DNA of 64,000 nt from Flavobacterium branchiarum (lineage in GTDB: Bacteria > Bacteroidota > Bacteroidia > Flavobacteriales > Flavobacteriaceae), in NCBI RefSeq assembly GCF_030409845.1, contig NZ_JAUFQQ010000005.1:1984001-2048000 (forward strand), read 5' to 3'. The notes under the pieces were generated by a model. That model had not been told where the DNA came from. It saw only the letters and a program-made list of their open reading frames with translations, and searched no databases. A program made the translations under genes and the position numbers. This document shows, one piece after another, positions 44,554 through 53,238 of the stretch. The stretch's first letter is position 1. Every line of letters begins with the position of its first letter.

Positions 44554-45993
44554 ATGGTATTAAGTAGATTCTGGTTAGCTATTTTTATTTCGTCAATTGC
44601 TTTTATCGTAATCAGTTTGTTTACTGGTAATACATATACTATTGATTATGTATTGAATGGTAAGAAAGACGAGCCTATTTTAATCTCAGAAAAATATATC
44701 GATCAAATCCCTGCTTTTGTTAGAGATAGTATCAAGAATGCTCCAGATCAAACCATAATTATCAATTATGACGCATCAAATGCTGATACGACCTATGTAT
44801 ATAAAAACAAAACCGTAAAGATCTTTAGTGGTGTTCAAAAATCAGACGGATTATTACCTACATGTAAAAGTACTTTAGTCGATTTAATATTACCGCTTAT
44901 TGCTTATTTGGCTTTTTTCTGCGGATTGATGGAGCTTTTAATCATTTCCGGTGCCTCGGGAAAACTAGCTAAAGGCTTGAGTCCAGTATTTGTAAAAGTG
45001 TTTCCAAGTATTCCAAAAAATCATCCTTCTATTTCTTATATGACTTTAAATTTTGCTGCAAATTTCTTGGGATTAGATTCTGCTGCTACACCATTTGGAC
45101 TTAAAGCCATGGAAAGTCTCCAGGAAATTAATCCAGACAAAGATAAAGCCAGTGATGCGCAGATTATGTTTATGTGTTTGCATGCGTCAGGACTTACATT
45201 AATTGCAACGTCTATCATTGGGTATCGTGCTGCAGCTGGTGCAACAAATCCAGCCGATGTAATGTTGCCTTGTATTATTACCTCTTTTATCGGGACAATT
45301 GCAGCTTTTTTAATAGTTGGAGTAAAACAAAAAATTAATTTCAAAAGTGCTTCTTTAGTTTTAGGCTTGATGGTTATGATTGCTGGAATTGTTGGGCTTT
45401 TATTTTATGTAAATAGTTTAGATCTAATCGGTAAAAACTTCTTTACATCAAATCTTTCGGGATTAATATTATTTGCAATCATTGGGTTTACATTGGTTTT
45501 CTCACTTAGACATGAGAAAAAATTTATCGCGGCAGACACAACTGTTTTTGACGCATTTGTGGTAGGAGCAAATAATGGAGTTAAAACAGGAGTTACTATA
45601 TTTCCTTATGTTTTAGGAATGTTAGTTGCTATATCCTTATTCAGAAACAGTGGTTTATTTGAAATTATTAGTCATTGGATTGCTTTTATTTTCTCCAATA
45701 TGGGTGTGAGTAAAGAAATCACAGATGCATTACCAGTGGCAATGCTTCGTCCTTTCAGTTCAGCAGGGTCACGTGGATTCCTTATAGATTCAATGAATAC
45801 TTTTGGAGCAGATTCTATGACTGGAAGATTGAGTAGTATTTTTCAATGTAGTGCCGAAAGTACTTTTTATGTAATTGCAGTTTACTTTGGTTCTGTGAAC
45901 ATAAAAAATACCCGCTACGCTTTAGGAACGATGCTTTTAGTAGATGTAATTTGTGTGATTACAGCTATATTTGTGGCAAGTTGGTTTTTTTAG
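44554..45993 (+). CDS. SpmA/SpmB fusion, nucleoside-recognition (Gate) membrane protein
   Basis: A 479-residue membrane protein with about ten transmembrane segments and two Gate (nucleoside recognition) domains: the first with PLIAYLAFFCGLMELL and NFAANFLGLDSAATPFGLKAM, the second with GVKTGVTIFPYVLGML and LRPFSSAGSRG. This is the SpmA-SpmB pair of Bacillus as a single chain, a common form in Bacteroidetes, which do not form spores. An insertion of about 70 residues rich in Asp and Lys lies near the N-terminus (residues 30-95). Substrate unknown. Confidence 0.9.
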   Translation: MVLSRFWLAIFISSIAFIVISLFTGNTYTIDYVLNGKKDEPILISEKYIDQIPAFVRDSIKNAPDQTIIINYDASNADTTYVYKNKTVKIFSGVQKSDGLLPTCKSTLVDLILPLIAYLAFFCGLMELLIISGASGKLAKGLSPVFVKVFPSIPKNHPSISYMTLNFAANFLGLDSAATPFGLKAMESLQEINPDKDKASDAQIMFMCLHASGLTLIATSIIGYRAAAGATNPADVMLPCIITSFIGTIAAFLIVGVKQKINFKSASLVLGLMVMIAGIVGLLFYVNSLDLIGKNFFTSNLSGLILFAIIGFTLVFSLRHEKKFIAADTTVFDAFVVGANNGVKTGVTIFPYVLGMLVAISLFRNSGLFEIISHWIAFIFSNMGVSKEITDALPVAMLRPFSSAGSRGFLIDSMNTFGADSMTGRLSSIFQCSAESTFYVIAVYFGSVNIKNTRYALGTMLLVDVICVITAIFVASWFF

Positions 45994-46034
45994 AATACAA
46001 ATTTAAATTATAAACTATAAAAATATAAAACAGT

Positions 46035-46112
46035 ATGAGAATGAGTAAATACACAAAATACATTGCAATTGCACTAATGTTACTTTTTTTAATTACGAGC
46101 TTATTGGCTTAA
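46035..46112 (+). CDS. Possible 25-residue membrane peptide
   Basis: A short ORF of 25 codons starting ATG 46035 (or 46041). The product begins MRMSKYTKYIAIALM and is strongly hydrophobic to the end (LFLITSLLA), with positive charge at the N-terminus, as in single-span small membrane peptides. It lies 41 bp after the SpmAB gene and 16 bp before the next start. Chance cannot be ruled out. Confidence 0.4.
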   Translation: MRMSKYTKYIAIALMLLFLITSLLA

Positions 46113-46128
46113 ATTTTAGGTGATTGTA

Positions 46129-46872
46129 ATGAATAGAATTTATGTTACAATGTTTCTGTTGGTTCTAATTAGTTGTAAAAAAGAACCATCTCAAGGTCCA
46201 AAATGGATAGAAGCTGATAAAAAAACAACAGCTGTAAAGTCAGTACCTAAAGGAATTACGCCCAAAGTAGATACTATAGAAATTTCAGGGATTTCAGAAT
46301 TGGATAGCAATATGCATATTTTAGCCTCTTTTTTAGATAAAAAAATAGACAAAGACAGCATAATAACAGTTCACTATAATCTTGATTTTTATAGTAGTAA
46401 AAGAAAAATAGGTTCAGAGAAAGTTGCAATTGTTAATTTTACAGAAGGATCGAATTGGGGAGCTTCTTTTGGTTTGTCTCAAGATTATGAGACTCAGGTT
46501 TCTCCTTTTATCAAAATTAGTTTTGGTTATGAAGCCTGTGGTTATAATCAACAGCATTTCTTGTTTTATTTAAAAGATACCCGATTTCAGCTTGTACACG
46601 AATGGGACTCTATGAGTGACGGCGGCTGGGGTGGCTGGGTAGAATTTGGAGGAATGACTCCTTCAAAAAATCCTGTTTCTTTTCATTGTAAAACAGTTTA
46701 TTACATGGGTAAAGAAGATGATGAACAAATGGGAACAGTTCAGCATTTAGATTCAACCAAGTTTATTTTAAAAAACAACCGTTGGGAAAAGCAATTGCTA
46801 ACCCCAAAAGAAAAAGTTTATTGGGAAAAAGATATTGCTTTTAACGATTTCTATCCTCAACAAACGGAATAA
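46129..46872 (+). CDS. Lipoprotein of unknown function
   Basis: A 247-residue lipoprotein with lipobox LISC (Cys16) then KKEP. The mature part is tryptophan- and glycine-rich around GEGSNWGASFG-like and DGGWGGWVEFGG segments (about residues 105-190) and has two Cys (GYEACGY, HCKTVYY). No family recognised. The ATG at 46129 is used; an in-frame GTG at 46120 is less likely since the signal peptide starts MNRIYVTMFLL. Confidence 0.65.
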   Translation: MNRIYVTMFLLVLISCKKEPSQGPKWIEADKKTTAVKSVPKGITPKVDTIEISGISELDSNMHILASFLDKKIDKDSIITVHYNLDFYSSKRKIGSEKVAIVNFTEGSNWGASFGLSQDYETQVSPFIKISFGYEACGYNQQHFLFYLKDTRFQLVHEWDSMSDGGWGGWVEFGGMTPSKNPVSFHCKTVYYMGKEDDEQMGTVQHLDSTKFILKNNRWEKQLLTPKEKVYWEKDIAFNDFYPQQTE

Positions 46873-46882
46873 ATAATTGTTT

Positions 46883-46920
46883 AAAAAAAGGTTAACATCA
46901 TGAATGTTAGCCTTTTTTTT
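46883..46920 (+). terminator. Rho-independent terminator after the lipoprotein gene
   Basis: GG and TAACAT pair with ATGTTA and CC, with an A run before and eight T after. Likely active in both directions, since the next gene converges. Confidence 0.8.
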
Positions 46921-46963
46921 ATTCTTTGACCTCTGAGTTTTATATGAAATTCTTTTGAGGAAT

Positions 46964-47620
46964 CTAATTGATAATCATCTCAGGAATGTCACCTTCAATT
47001 ATTAAGTCAGCTTCGGTTGAAGCGATGATGTGTTCAACAGAAACTCCGGGAGCGCGTTCTAATAGTTTAAAACCTTTTGGTGTTATTTCTAAAACAGCTA
47101 ATTCGGTAACGACTTTCTTCACACAACCTACTCCTGTTAGCGGTAAGCTACATTTTTTTAATATTTTAGACTCGCCCGCTTTGTTTACATGCATCATGGC
47201 AACAATAATGTTTTCGGCAGAAGCAACTAAATCCATAGCGCCACCCATTCCTTTTACCATTTTGCCAGGAATCTTCCAGTTGGCAATATCACCATTTTCA
47301 GAAACTTCCATAGCGCCAAGGATTGTTAAATCTACTTTTTGACTGCGAATCATTCCAAAGCTAAAAGCCGAATCAAAAAAACTAGCCCCAGGTAATGTCG
47401 TTATGGTTTGTTTTCCTGCATTAATAACATCAGCATCTTCTTCACCTTCAAAAGGGAAAGGTCCCATTCCTAAAACACCGTTTTCGCTTTGAAATTCGAC
47501 ATCAATTCCTTCGGGAATATAGTTTGCCACCAATGTAGGTATTCCGATGCCTAAATTCACGAAAAAACGGTCTTTAAGCTCTTGTGCAATTCGTTTTGCA
47601 ATATCTTCTTTTGTCAACAT
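46964..47620 (-). CDS. scoB: 3-oxoacid CoA-transferase subunit B
   Basis: The beta subunit of succinyl-CoA:3-ketoacid (or acetoacetyl) CoA transferase. The 218-residue protein has NLGIGIPTLVANYI, the catalytic-glutamate motif FQSENGVLGMGP, GAMDLV and GVGCVKKVVTELAV. It works with the A subunit in activating acetoacetate for breakdown. It lies 84 bp after the scoA stop on the minus strand. Confidence 0.95.
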   Translation of the reverse strand: MLTKEDIAKRIAQELKDRFFVNLGIGIPTLVANYIPEGIDVEFQSENGVLGMGPFPFEGEEDADVINAGKQTITTLPGASFFDSAFSFGMIRSQKVDLTILGAMEVSENGDIANWKIPGKMVKGMGGAMDLVASAENIIVAMMHVNKAGESKILKKCSLPLTGVGCVKKVVTELAVLEITPKGFKLLERAPGVSVEHIIASTEADLIIEGDIPEMIIN

Positions 47621-47704
47621 ATCTTTTTAGTGTGTTAATTAGTCCATTTGATAATTCGATACTGCTAATAGCAACACGTGTAATTATCAAATCATCTCAA
47701 TTAT

Positions 47705-48406
47705 CTATTTCTTCTGACGAACAGTGCGTTGTTCGATTCTCTTTTCGAATTTCTCTCCTTGAAAGATGCGTTGCACCATAATTCCAGGAATATGAATTTG
47801 ATTTGGATCCAATGTTCCAGCAGGTACTAGTTCTTCCACTTCGGCAATGGTGATTGTTGCTCCACCAGCCATACAAGCATTAAAGTTTCTAGCCGTTCCT
47901 TTAAAAATAAGATTTCCAGCTTCATCGCCTTTCCATGCTTTTACAATTGCAAAATCAGCTTTGAAGGCTTCTTCCATAATGTGCATTTTTCCATTAAATT
48001 CGCGAACTTCTTTTCCTTCGGCAACTTCTGTTCCGTAGCCTGCAGGCGTAAAAAAAGCAGGGATTCCAGCCTGTGCCGAACGACAACGTTCTGCCAATGT
48101 TCCTTGTGGGATGAGTTCTACATCTAATTCTCCAGAAAGCATCTGACGTTCGAATTCGGCATTTTCACCAACGTAAGAAGAAATCATTTTCTTGATTTGC
48201 TTTTTTTGCAGTAATAATCCCAAACCAAAATCATCAACACCTGCATTATTAGAGATGCAAGTAAGTCCTGAGGTTTCTTTCTTTACCAATTCGGCAATAG
48301 TGTTTTCTGGAATGCCACATAAACCAAATCCGCCAAACATAATTGTCATGTCGTTTTTGATTCCTTGAATTGCTTCCTGAACTGTGTTGACTTTTTTACT
48401 AATCAT
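47705..48406 (-). CDS. scoA: 3-oxoacid CoA-transferase subunit A
   Basis: The alpha subunit of the same enzyme. The 233-residue protein begins with [32 protein letters not shown], then [15 protein letters not shown] and [14 protein letters not shown], all typical. It is first in the minus-strand pair with scoB. Which acyl-CoA is used as donor cannot be told from sequence. Confidence 0.95.
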   Translation of the reverse strand: MISKKVNTVQEAIQGIKNDMTIMFGGFGLCGIPENTIAELVKKETSGLTCISNNAGVDDFGLGLLLQKKQIKKMISSYVGENAEFERQMLSGELDVELIPQGTLAERCRSAQAGIPAFFTPAGYGTEVAEGKEVREFNGKMHIMEEAFKADFAIVKAWKGDEAGNLIFKGTARNFNACMAGGATITIAEVEELVPAGTLDPNQIHIPGIMVQRIFQGEKFEKRIEQRTVRQKK

Positions 48407-48503
48407 ATTATTTGTCTTATATTGACACGTGTTTTTGATGAAAACACCGTTTTTAGATTATAAAAATAGTGATTTCTTAAAAATAAAGCCAAACTAATTG
48501 TAA

Positions 48504-48556
48504 AAAAATATCCTTTTGTCATTTCTGAATTTCAGAAGCAACAAAAGGATATTTTT
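48504..48556 (-). terminator. Terminator after the PBP1A gene
   Basis: AAAAATATCCTTTTGT pairs with ACAAAAGGATATTTTT, with an inner TTCTGAA/TTCAGAA stem. It lies 23 bp after the PBP stop on the minus strand. Confidence 0.8.
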
Positions 48557-48578
48557 ATTTTAGAGAAATGAATTTAAA

Positions 48579-50882
48579 CTACAGTTCGAATTCGTCTGTG
48601 TTTTGTTCAATGTCTGTTGTGTCTTTGACTTTAGGAGCCGAGTAGCAATCCACTTTTATAGAAAGATTTGCAGGTCTTTCGAATTCAGATTTTGATACTT
48701 GTAAAGCAGGATCGGCATAACAAAGTTTCATGAAATATCCCCAAACAGGTAAGGCTGCTGTTGCACCTTGTCCGTAAGTAATACTTTTAAAACGTGCCGA
48801 ACGGTCTTCACAACCTACCCAAACACCCGTTACTAAGTTTGGAACCATACCCATAAACCAACCATCTGACTGATTTTGTGTTGTTCCTGTTTTTCCTGCA
48901 ATAGGATTACGGAACATGTATGGATATCCTGTCCAACGTTTGTCTCCGCTACCACCACCTTCAGTACGTAAACGAGAACCAGATCCGCTTTCGGTAACTC
49001 CTTGTAGCAATTTAATTACTGCAAAGGCAATATCTTTATTTAGTACATCATGTGACTCTGGGATTGGCTCGTAGATTACTTCGCCACTTTTATTTTCAAT
49101 TCTATTTAAGAACTGTGGTTTTACATAAACTCCTTGATTAGCAAAAGTACTGTAGGCAGCAACCATGTCTTCAACCGTTATTTCAACCGCTCCTAATGCA
49201 ATCGAAGGTTGTGCTGGAATTTGAGATTTTACACCTAATTTATGTGCAAGTTCAACTACTGCTTCTGGACCAACACGGTCGATTAACTTTGCCGAAACCG
49301 TATTGATAGAGTTTGCTAAACCTTGTTTCAAAGTTACCATCCCGCGGTATCTGTTGTCAGAGTTTCTTGGCTCCCAATCTGCGGTAACGTTGTGGCGTCC
49401 TTTATGAATCATGAATGGACCATCAAGAATAGAGTCGCAAGGAGACATATTTAATTGCTCAATTGCCGCAGCGTAAACAAAAGGCTTAAATGTAGAACCT
49501 ACTTGTCTCGCTCCTTGACCTACGTGATCGTATTGGAAATATTTGTAATTGATTCCACCAACCCAAGCCTTGATGCTACCAGTTTGTGGCTCCATTGCCA
49601 TTAAACCAGCTTGTAAAAAGTGTTTGTAATAACGGATAGAATCTAGAGGAGTCATAATAGTATCTCGTTCACCTTTCCAAGTAAATACAGTCATTTTTGT
49701 TTTTTCGCCAAATGATTTTATGATTTCTTCATCGCTTTTATCGGCAGCTTTCATTACTGACCAACGGTACGAAGATTTCATTGCTTGGTTTATAATTCGT
49801 TGTGTTTCAGCTTCTGAAATATTAACGAAAGGAGCATTTTTGTTTGTTTTTGATTGTAAGAAAAATTCTTCTTGTAGGTTTTTCATGTGCGCACTAACTG
49901 CTTCTTCAGCATGTAATTGCATTCTTGAATCAATAGTGGTATATATTTTTAGACCATCTTTATAAATGTTGTAGTCCGAACCGTCTGGTTTTTTATTCTC
50001 AGCAGCCCATTTTTTCATATAGTCACGTAGGTATTCTCTAAAGTAAGTTGCAGTTCCTTCGCGGTGGCTTTCTAGTTTGAACTTTAGTGAGATAGGAAGT
50101 GCTTGTAGCTTGTTTTTTTGATCCTCAGTTATCATACCTGCTTTTTCCATTTGAGCAAGTACTACATTACGACGATTTTTAACTCCTTGAGGGTTTCTCA
50201 CCGGATTGTATAAGCCTGAATTTTTGAACATTCCGACTAGTATAGCCGATTCATCCATTGTTAAGTCTTTTGGTTCTTTAGAGAAATACGTTTGTGCAGC
50301 AGAGCTAACACCAACCGAGTAATTACCAAAATCATATACATTGCAATACATTGCAATGATTTCGTTTTTAGTGTATTGTCTTTCTAAACGAATAGCAATA
50401 ATCCATTCTTTTACTTTCTGTACAATTCTAAAAGGTAAAAATTTAGATCCCTCTCCGTGAAATAGTTGTTTTGCTAATTGTTGCGTAAGGGTACTTGCAC
50501 CTCCACTTGTTCCTAAACTAGCAATAGCTCTTAAAGTTCCACGTCCGTCAATACCTGAATGTTCGTAAAAACGCTCATCTTCTGTTGCTATAAGTGCTTC
50601 TACTAAGCTTTTAGGCAAGTCAGAGTATTTTAATTGTGATCTGTTTGTTTGGAAATATTTACCAATTACAACGCCATCCGAAGAGATGATTTCGGTAGCT
50701 AAATTTGAATCTGGATTTTCTAAGTCTTCAAAAGAAGGCATAGAACCAAAAATTCCCCATGAAGCAAATAAGAAAAAGGTAATAACACCTAATAAACCGT
50801 AACCAAAAATTTTCCAAAAGGTCTTTTTGTAGTAATTAATGTCTTTATCAGTTTTTGTTGGATTGTTTTTTTTTGCAGCCAT
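48579..50882 (-). CDS. mrcA: Penicillin-binding protein 1A (bifunctional transglycosylase/transpeptidase)
   Basis: Polymerises and cross-links peptidoglycan. The 767-residue protein has a short cytoplasmic tail, a membrane anchor (about residues 26-45), a GT51 transglycosylase with catalytic Glu101 in ATEDERFYEHSG and GGASTLTQQLAKQLF, and a transpeptidase with SxxK (Ser463 in GSTFKPF), SxN (SIN, Ser525) and KTG (Lys664 in KTGTTQ). All motifs are intact. It starts 11 bp after the gldH stop and is likely co-transcribed with gldH and the PSP1 gene. Confidence 0.95.
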   Translation of the reverse strand: MAAKKNNPTKTDKDINYYKKTFWKIFGYGLLGVITFFLFASWGIFGSMPSFEDLENPDSNLATEIISSDGVVIGKYFQTNRSQLKYSDLPKSLVEALIATEDERFYEHSGIDGRGTLRAIASLGTSGGASTLTQQLAKQLFHGEGSKFLPFRIVQKVKEWIIAIRLERQYTKNEIIAMYCNVYDFGNYSVGVSSAAQTYFSKEPKDLTMDESAILVGMFKNSGLYNPVRNPQGVKNRRNVVLAQMEKAGMITEDQKNKLQALPISLKFKLESHREGTATYFREYLRDYMKKWAAENKKPDGSDYNIYKDGLKIYTTIDSRMQLHAEEAVSAHMKNLQEEFFLQSKTNKNAPFVNISEAETQRIINQAMKSSYRWSVMKAADKSDEEIIKSFGEKTKMTVFTWKGERDTIMTPLDSIRYYKHFLQAGLMAMEPQTGSIKAWVGGINYKYFQYDHVGQGARQVGSTFKPFVYAAAIEQLNMSPCDSILDGPFMIHKGRHNVTADWEPRNSDNRYRGMVTLKQGLANSINTVSAKLIDRVGPEAVVELAHKLGVKSQIPAQPSIALGAVEITVEDMVAAYSTFANQGVYVKPQFLNRIENKSGEVIYEPIPESHDVLNKDIAFAVIKLLQGVTESGSGSRLRTEGGGSGDKRWTGYPYMFRNPIAGKTGTTQNQSDGWFMGMVPNLVTGVWVGCEDRSARFKSITYGQGATAALPVWGYFMKLCYADPALQVSKSEFERPANLSIKVDCYSAPKVKDTTDIEQNTDEFEL

Positions 50883-50893
50883 ATAAATCTATT

Positions 50894-51373
50894 CTAATCT
50901 TTTTTTTCAATTCTAAAACCTACATCAGTAATCCCTTCAAGTTGTTGTACTCCAGGTACTTTTCCTGATTGTCTAACAGCTTGTTTGATATGAACTTTGT
51001 ATTTTCCTTTAAACTTAACATCTTCTTTATAAAAGAGTTTGCTTTCTTTTATATCGGTGAATCCGTTGCCCATTAAAGTTCCGTCTGGATGTGCCATTTG
51101 GTACTCAAGAGTATCAACTTTGGTGAATCCGCTTTGGGTTTCAAGAGCAACAATTAAAAAAATATTATTGTAAGGATAATTATTGTTGTCTCTCAAGTTC
51201 ACAAATAGATTGTATCGTTTTGTTGAATCTAATTCTGGTAAATCAAATGTTACAATACTGTCTTTATGCCAAGCAGAACCCACAGATTTGTATTCATCAA
51301 ATACTCTTTTTTTATCGCAAGAAAAAAGGAGTATAGCCACTAAAAGAAGAATCCCGCTATTTTTTATTCTCAT
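50894..51373 (-). CDS. gldH: Gliding motility lipoprotein GldH
   Basis: Lipoprotein needed for gliding in F. johnsoniae, of uncertain mechanism. The 159-residue protein has a lipobox (LFSC, Cys19), then KKRVFDEYKSVGSAWHKDS, LFVNLRDNNNYPYNNIFLI and RQSGKVPGVQQLEGITDVGF, typical of GldH. The start overlaps the end of the PSP1 gene by 17 bp. Together with the SprB-like adhesin it shows that the organism has the gliding machinery. Confidence 0.93.
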   Translation of the reverse strand: MRIKNSGILLLVAILLFSCDKKRVFDEYKSVGSAWHKDSIVTFDLPELDSTKRYNLFVNLRDNNNYPYNNIFLIVALETQSGFTKVDTLEYQMAHPDGTLMGNGFTDIKESKLFYKEDVKFKGKYKVHIKQAVRQSGKVPGVQQLEGITDVGFRIEKKD

Positions 51374-52712
51374 TTTTTGTAATAATTATTGGTTTTCTTG
51401 GTTCTGCTGGTTTTTTGTCATTTCCAGCATTGTTCTTAGGCTTATTATTATTATTATTATTATTATTTCCGTTTGGTTTGTTGCCGTTTGGTTTGTTGCC
51501 ATTTGGTTTAATGCTTCTCGGTGCTTGATTGTTGGCAGGAGTAATAACAGTGGCAGCGGTAGCAGCCGCGGCATTTTCACCAATAGTTTTGCGTTTTTTA
51601 GCTGGTTTTTTCTTCCTTTTCGGTTGGTCAAAACGAGTTAAACTTTCTTGGCCCATAGCATTATTGAAATCTTTTTCAGGCTCTTGAGTAACTTCTATTG
51701 CGAAATCTTCAAGTGAAGAAACTCTCTTTTTGAGTTTATTTTCGGCAACAATTTCTTTTACCTGATCAATTTTTAAAACATGCCAATTCGCAAAGTTATT
51801 GGTATAAGCAAACCACATTAATCCTTTAAAAATATCTTGTTTTTGGCAAACAGCATCTCCTTTTTCAGTTACTAATTTAGTATCATAATCAGGGAAATCT
51901 TTAAGAGCATCCATGTAAGTGTCTAGCTCATAATTTAAACAACACTTTAATTTTCCGCATTGTCCAGCTAATTTTTGTGGATTTAAAGACAGTTGTTGGT
52001 AACGTGCTGCTGAGGTATTTACACTTCTAAAATCTGTTAACCAAGTTGAACAGCATAATTCTCTTCCGCATGAACCAATTCCTCCTAAACGAGCTGCTTC
52101 CTGACGGAAACCAACTTGTTTCATTTCGACTCTGGTACTGAATTCTTTAGCAAAATCTTTAATTAAAAGTCTAAAATCGACTCTGTCATTTGCAGTATAA
52201 TAAAAAGTTGCTTTCGATCCGTCTCCTTGAAATTCAATATCGGAGATTTTCATTTCTAGTTTTTGAGCAATAGCTAATTCACGTGCTCGAACTTTCATTG
52301 GTTCTTCTCTTTCACGTGCAGCCGACCAGATATCGATATCTTTTTGAGAGGCTTTACGGTAAATTTTAGGAACTTCGTTACTAGCAGGATTAACTCCTTT
52401 TTTCTTCATTTGAATTTTTACCAATTCGCCTGTAAGAGTTACAATTCCTATATCATGTCCTGGAGATGCTACAGTTGCAACGATATCTCCAATACTTAAA
52501 GTTAATTTATCTACGTTTCTAAAGAATTCTTTTCTGCCGTTTTTAAAACGTACTTCAACACAATCAAAAGGAGCTTCTCCGTTTGGTAAACTCATATTAG
52601 AAAGCCAATCAAAAACGGTTAATTTGTTGCAGCTATCGGTGCCGCAAGTCCCATTATTTTTACAACCCTTAGGTGCGCCACCATCAGAAGTTGAACAACT
52701 TGTACATGCCAT
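51357..52712 (-). CDS. PSP1 domain protein (RicT-like)
   Basis: A 451-residue cytoplasmic protein of the PSP1 family, related to RicT (YaaT) of Bacillus. The N-terminus is cysteine-rich (CTSCSTSDGG, GCKNNGTCGTDSCN), and the core has GDIVATV, REEPMKVRARELAIAQKLEM, the conserved block GIGSCGRELCCSTWL and QKLAGQCGKLKCCLNYE. The C-terminal 90 residues are low-complexity: basic, then NGNKP repeats and eight Asn in a row, not part of the PSP1 domain. It overlaps gldH by 17 bp; the order PSP1-gldH-PBP1A suggests an operon. Confidence 0.9.
   Translation of the reverse strand: MACTSCSTSDGGAPKGCKNNGTCGTDSCNKLTVFDWLSNMSLPNGEAPFDCVEVRFKNGRKEFFRNVDKLTLSIGDIVATVASPGHDIGIVTLTGELVKIQMKKKGVNPASNEVPKIYRKASQKDIDIWSAAREREEPMKVRARELAIAQKLEMKISDIEFQGDGSKATFYYTANDRVDFRLLIKDFAKEFSTRVEMKQVGFRQEAARLGGIGSCGRELCCSTWLTDFRSVNTSAARYQQLSLNPQKLAGQCGKLKCCLNYELDTYMDALKDFPDYDTKLVTEKGDAVCQKQDIFKGLMWFAYTNNFANWHVLKIDQVKEIVAENKLKKRVSSLEDFAIEVTQEPEKDFNNAMGQESLTRFDQPKRKKKPAKKRKTIGENAAAATAATVITPANNQAPRSIKPNGNKPNGNKPNGNNNNNNNNKPKNNAGNDKKPAEPRKPIIITKNENKK
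51442..51467 (-). repeat. (AAT)n microsatellite coding poly-Asn in the PSP1 protein
   Basis: Eight consecutive Asn codons, with adjoining NGNKP repeats of 15 bp each. Change in copy number would alter length but not frame. Confidence 0.85.
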
Positions 52713-52904
52713 AATTTTATATGTAGTGTTGCAACCAATGCAACTTAAGTTCTTAAAAAGATTAATGCGTAAAGATAGTATTTTTTAATTTTAAGTAACA
52801 ACGGTTGAAAACGCTAATAAATTATTAAATTTTAATCTAAATTTTGTCTTTTGCTATACGATTGGTTTTATAATGTAAGTTTTGTAGTTAATAATGCAGT
52901 AAAA

Positions 52905-52939
52905 TAAACGAGCCACATCAATAAGATGTGGCTCGTTTA
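52905..52939 (-). terminator. Terminator-like hairpin after the ferredoxin operon
   Basis: TAAACGAGCCACATC pairs perfectly with GATGTGGCTCGTTTA around AATAA, 69 bp beyond the ferredoxin stop on the minus strand, with T-rich sequence after the stem (TTTATTTTACT). The rest of the 295-base gap up to the PSP1 gene shows only AT-rich sequence. Confidence 0.7.
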
Positions 52940-53007
52940 ATTGTATTGTAATAAGTTAAATTTTTAAAAAAAAAATATATTCAAATAAAAATAATTAAGA
53001 ATTTATC

Positions 53008-53238
53008 CTATGTTTCTTTAACTGTGATGATTTTTACTGGACAAGCTTTTGCTGCCAATTGACAACTTTCGACAATGGTATGATTTGTAGATTTTAAAGT
53101 ATAAAATCCTTTTGCATTTATCGAATGAATCAGAACAGATTTTCCGTCTTTTTTTGACATTTGAAAATGTACTGGGTCCATTTCTACGCAGTAGTTACAA
53201 CCGATGCATTTGTCTCTTTGTAGTGTTATGATTACCAT
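53008..53238 (-). CDS. Small ferredoxin-like protein
   Basis: A 76-residue protein with the cluster motif CIGCNYC and a second cysteine site CQLAAKACPV, which together give four cysteines for one 4Fe-4S (or 3Fe-4S) cluster. It ends the operon after the TrhP gene, overlapping it by one base (TAATG), so their translation is coupled. A ferredoxin next to a U32 iron-sulfur enzyme may deliver electrons to it or to TrhO; this is inference. Confidence 0.88.
   Translation of the reverse strand: MVIITLQRDKCIGCNYCVEMDPVHFQMSKKDGKSVLIHSINAKGFYTLKSTNHTIVESCQLAAKACPVKIITVKET

Noticed and set aside
44554..45993. Evidence for sporulation
   Set aside because: SpmA/SpmB fusions are common in non-sporulating Bacteroidetes and no spore genes are seen.
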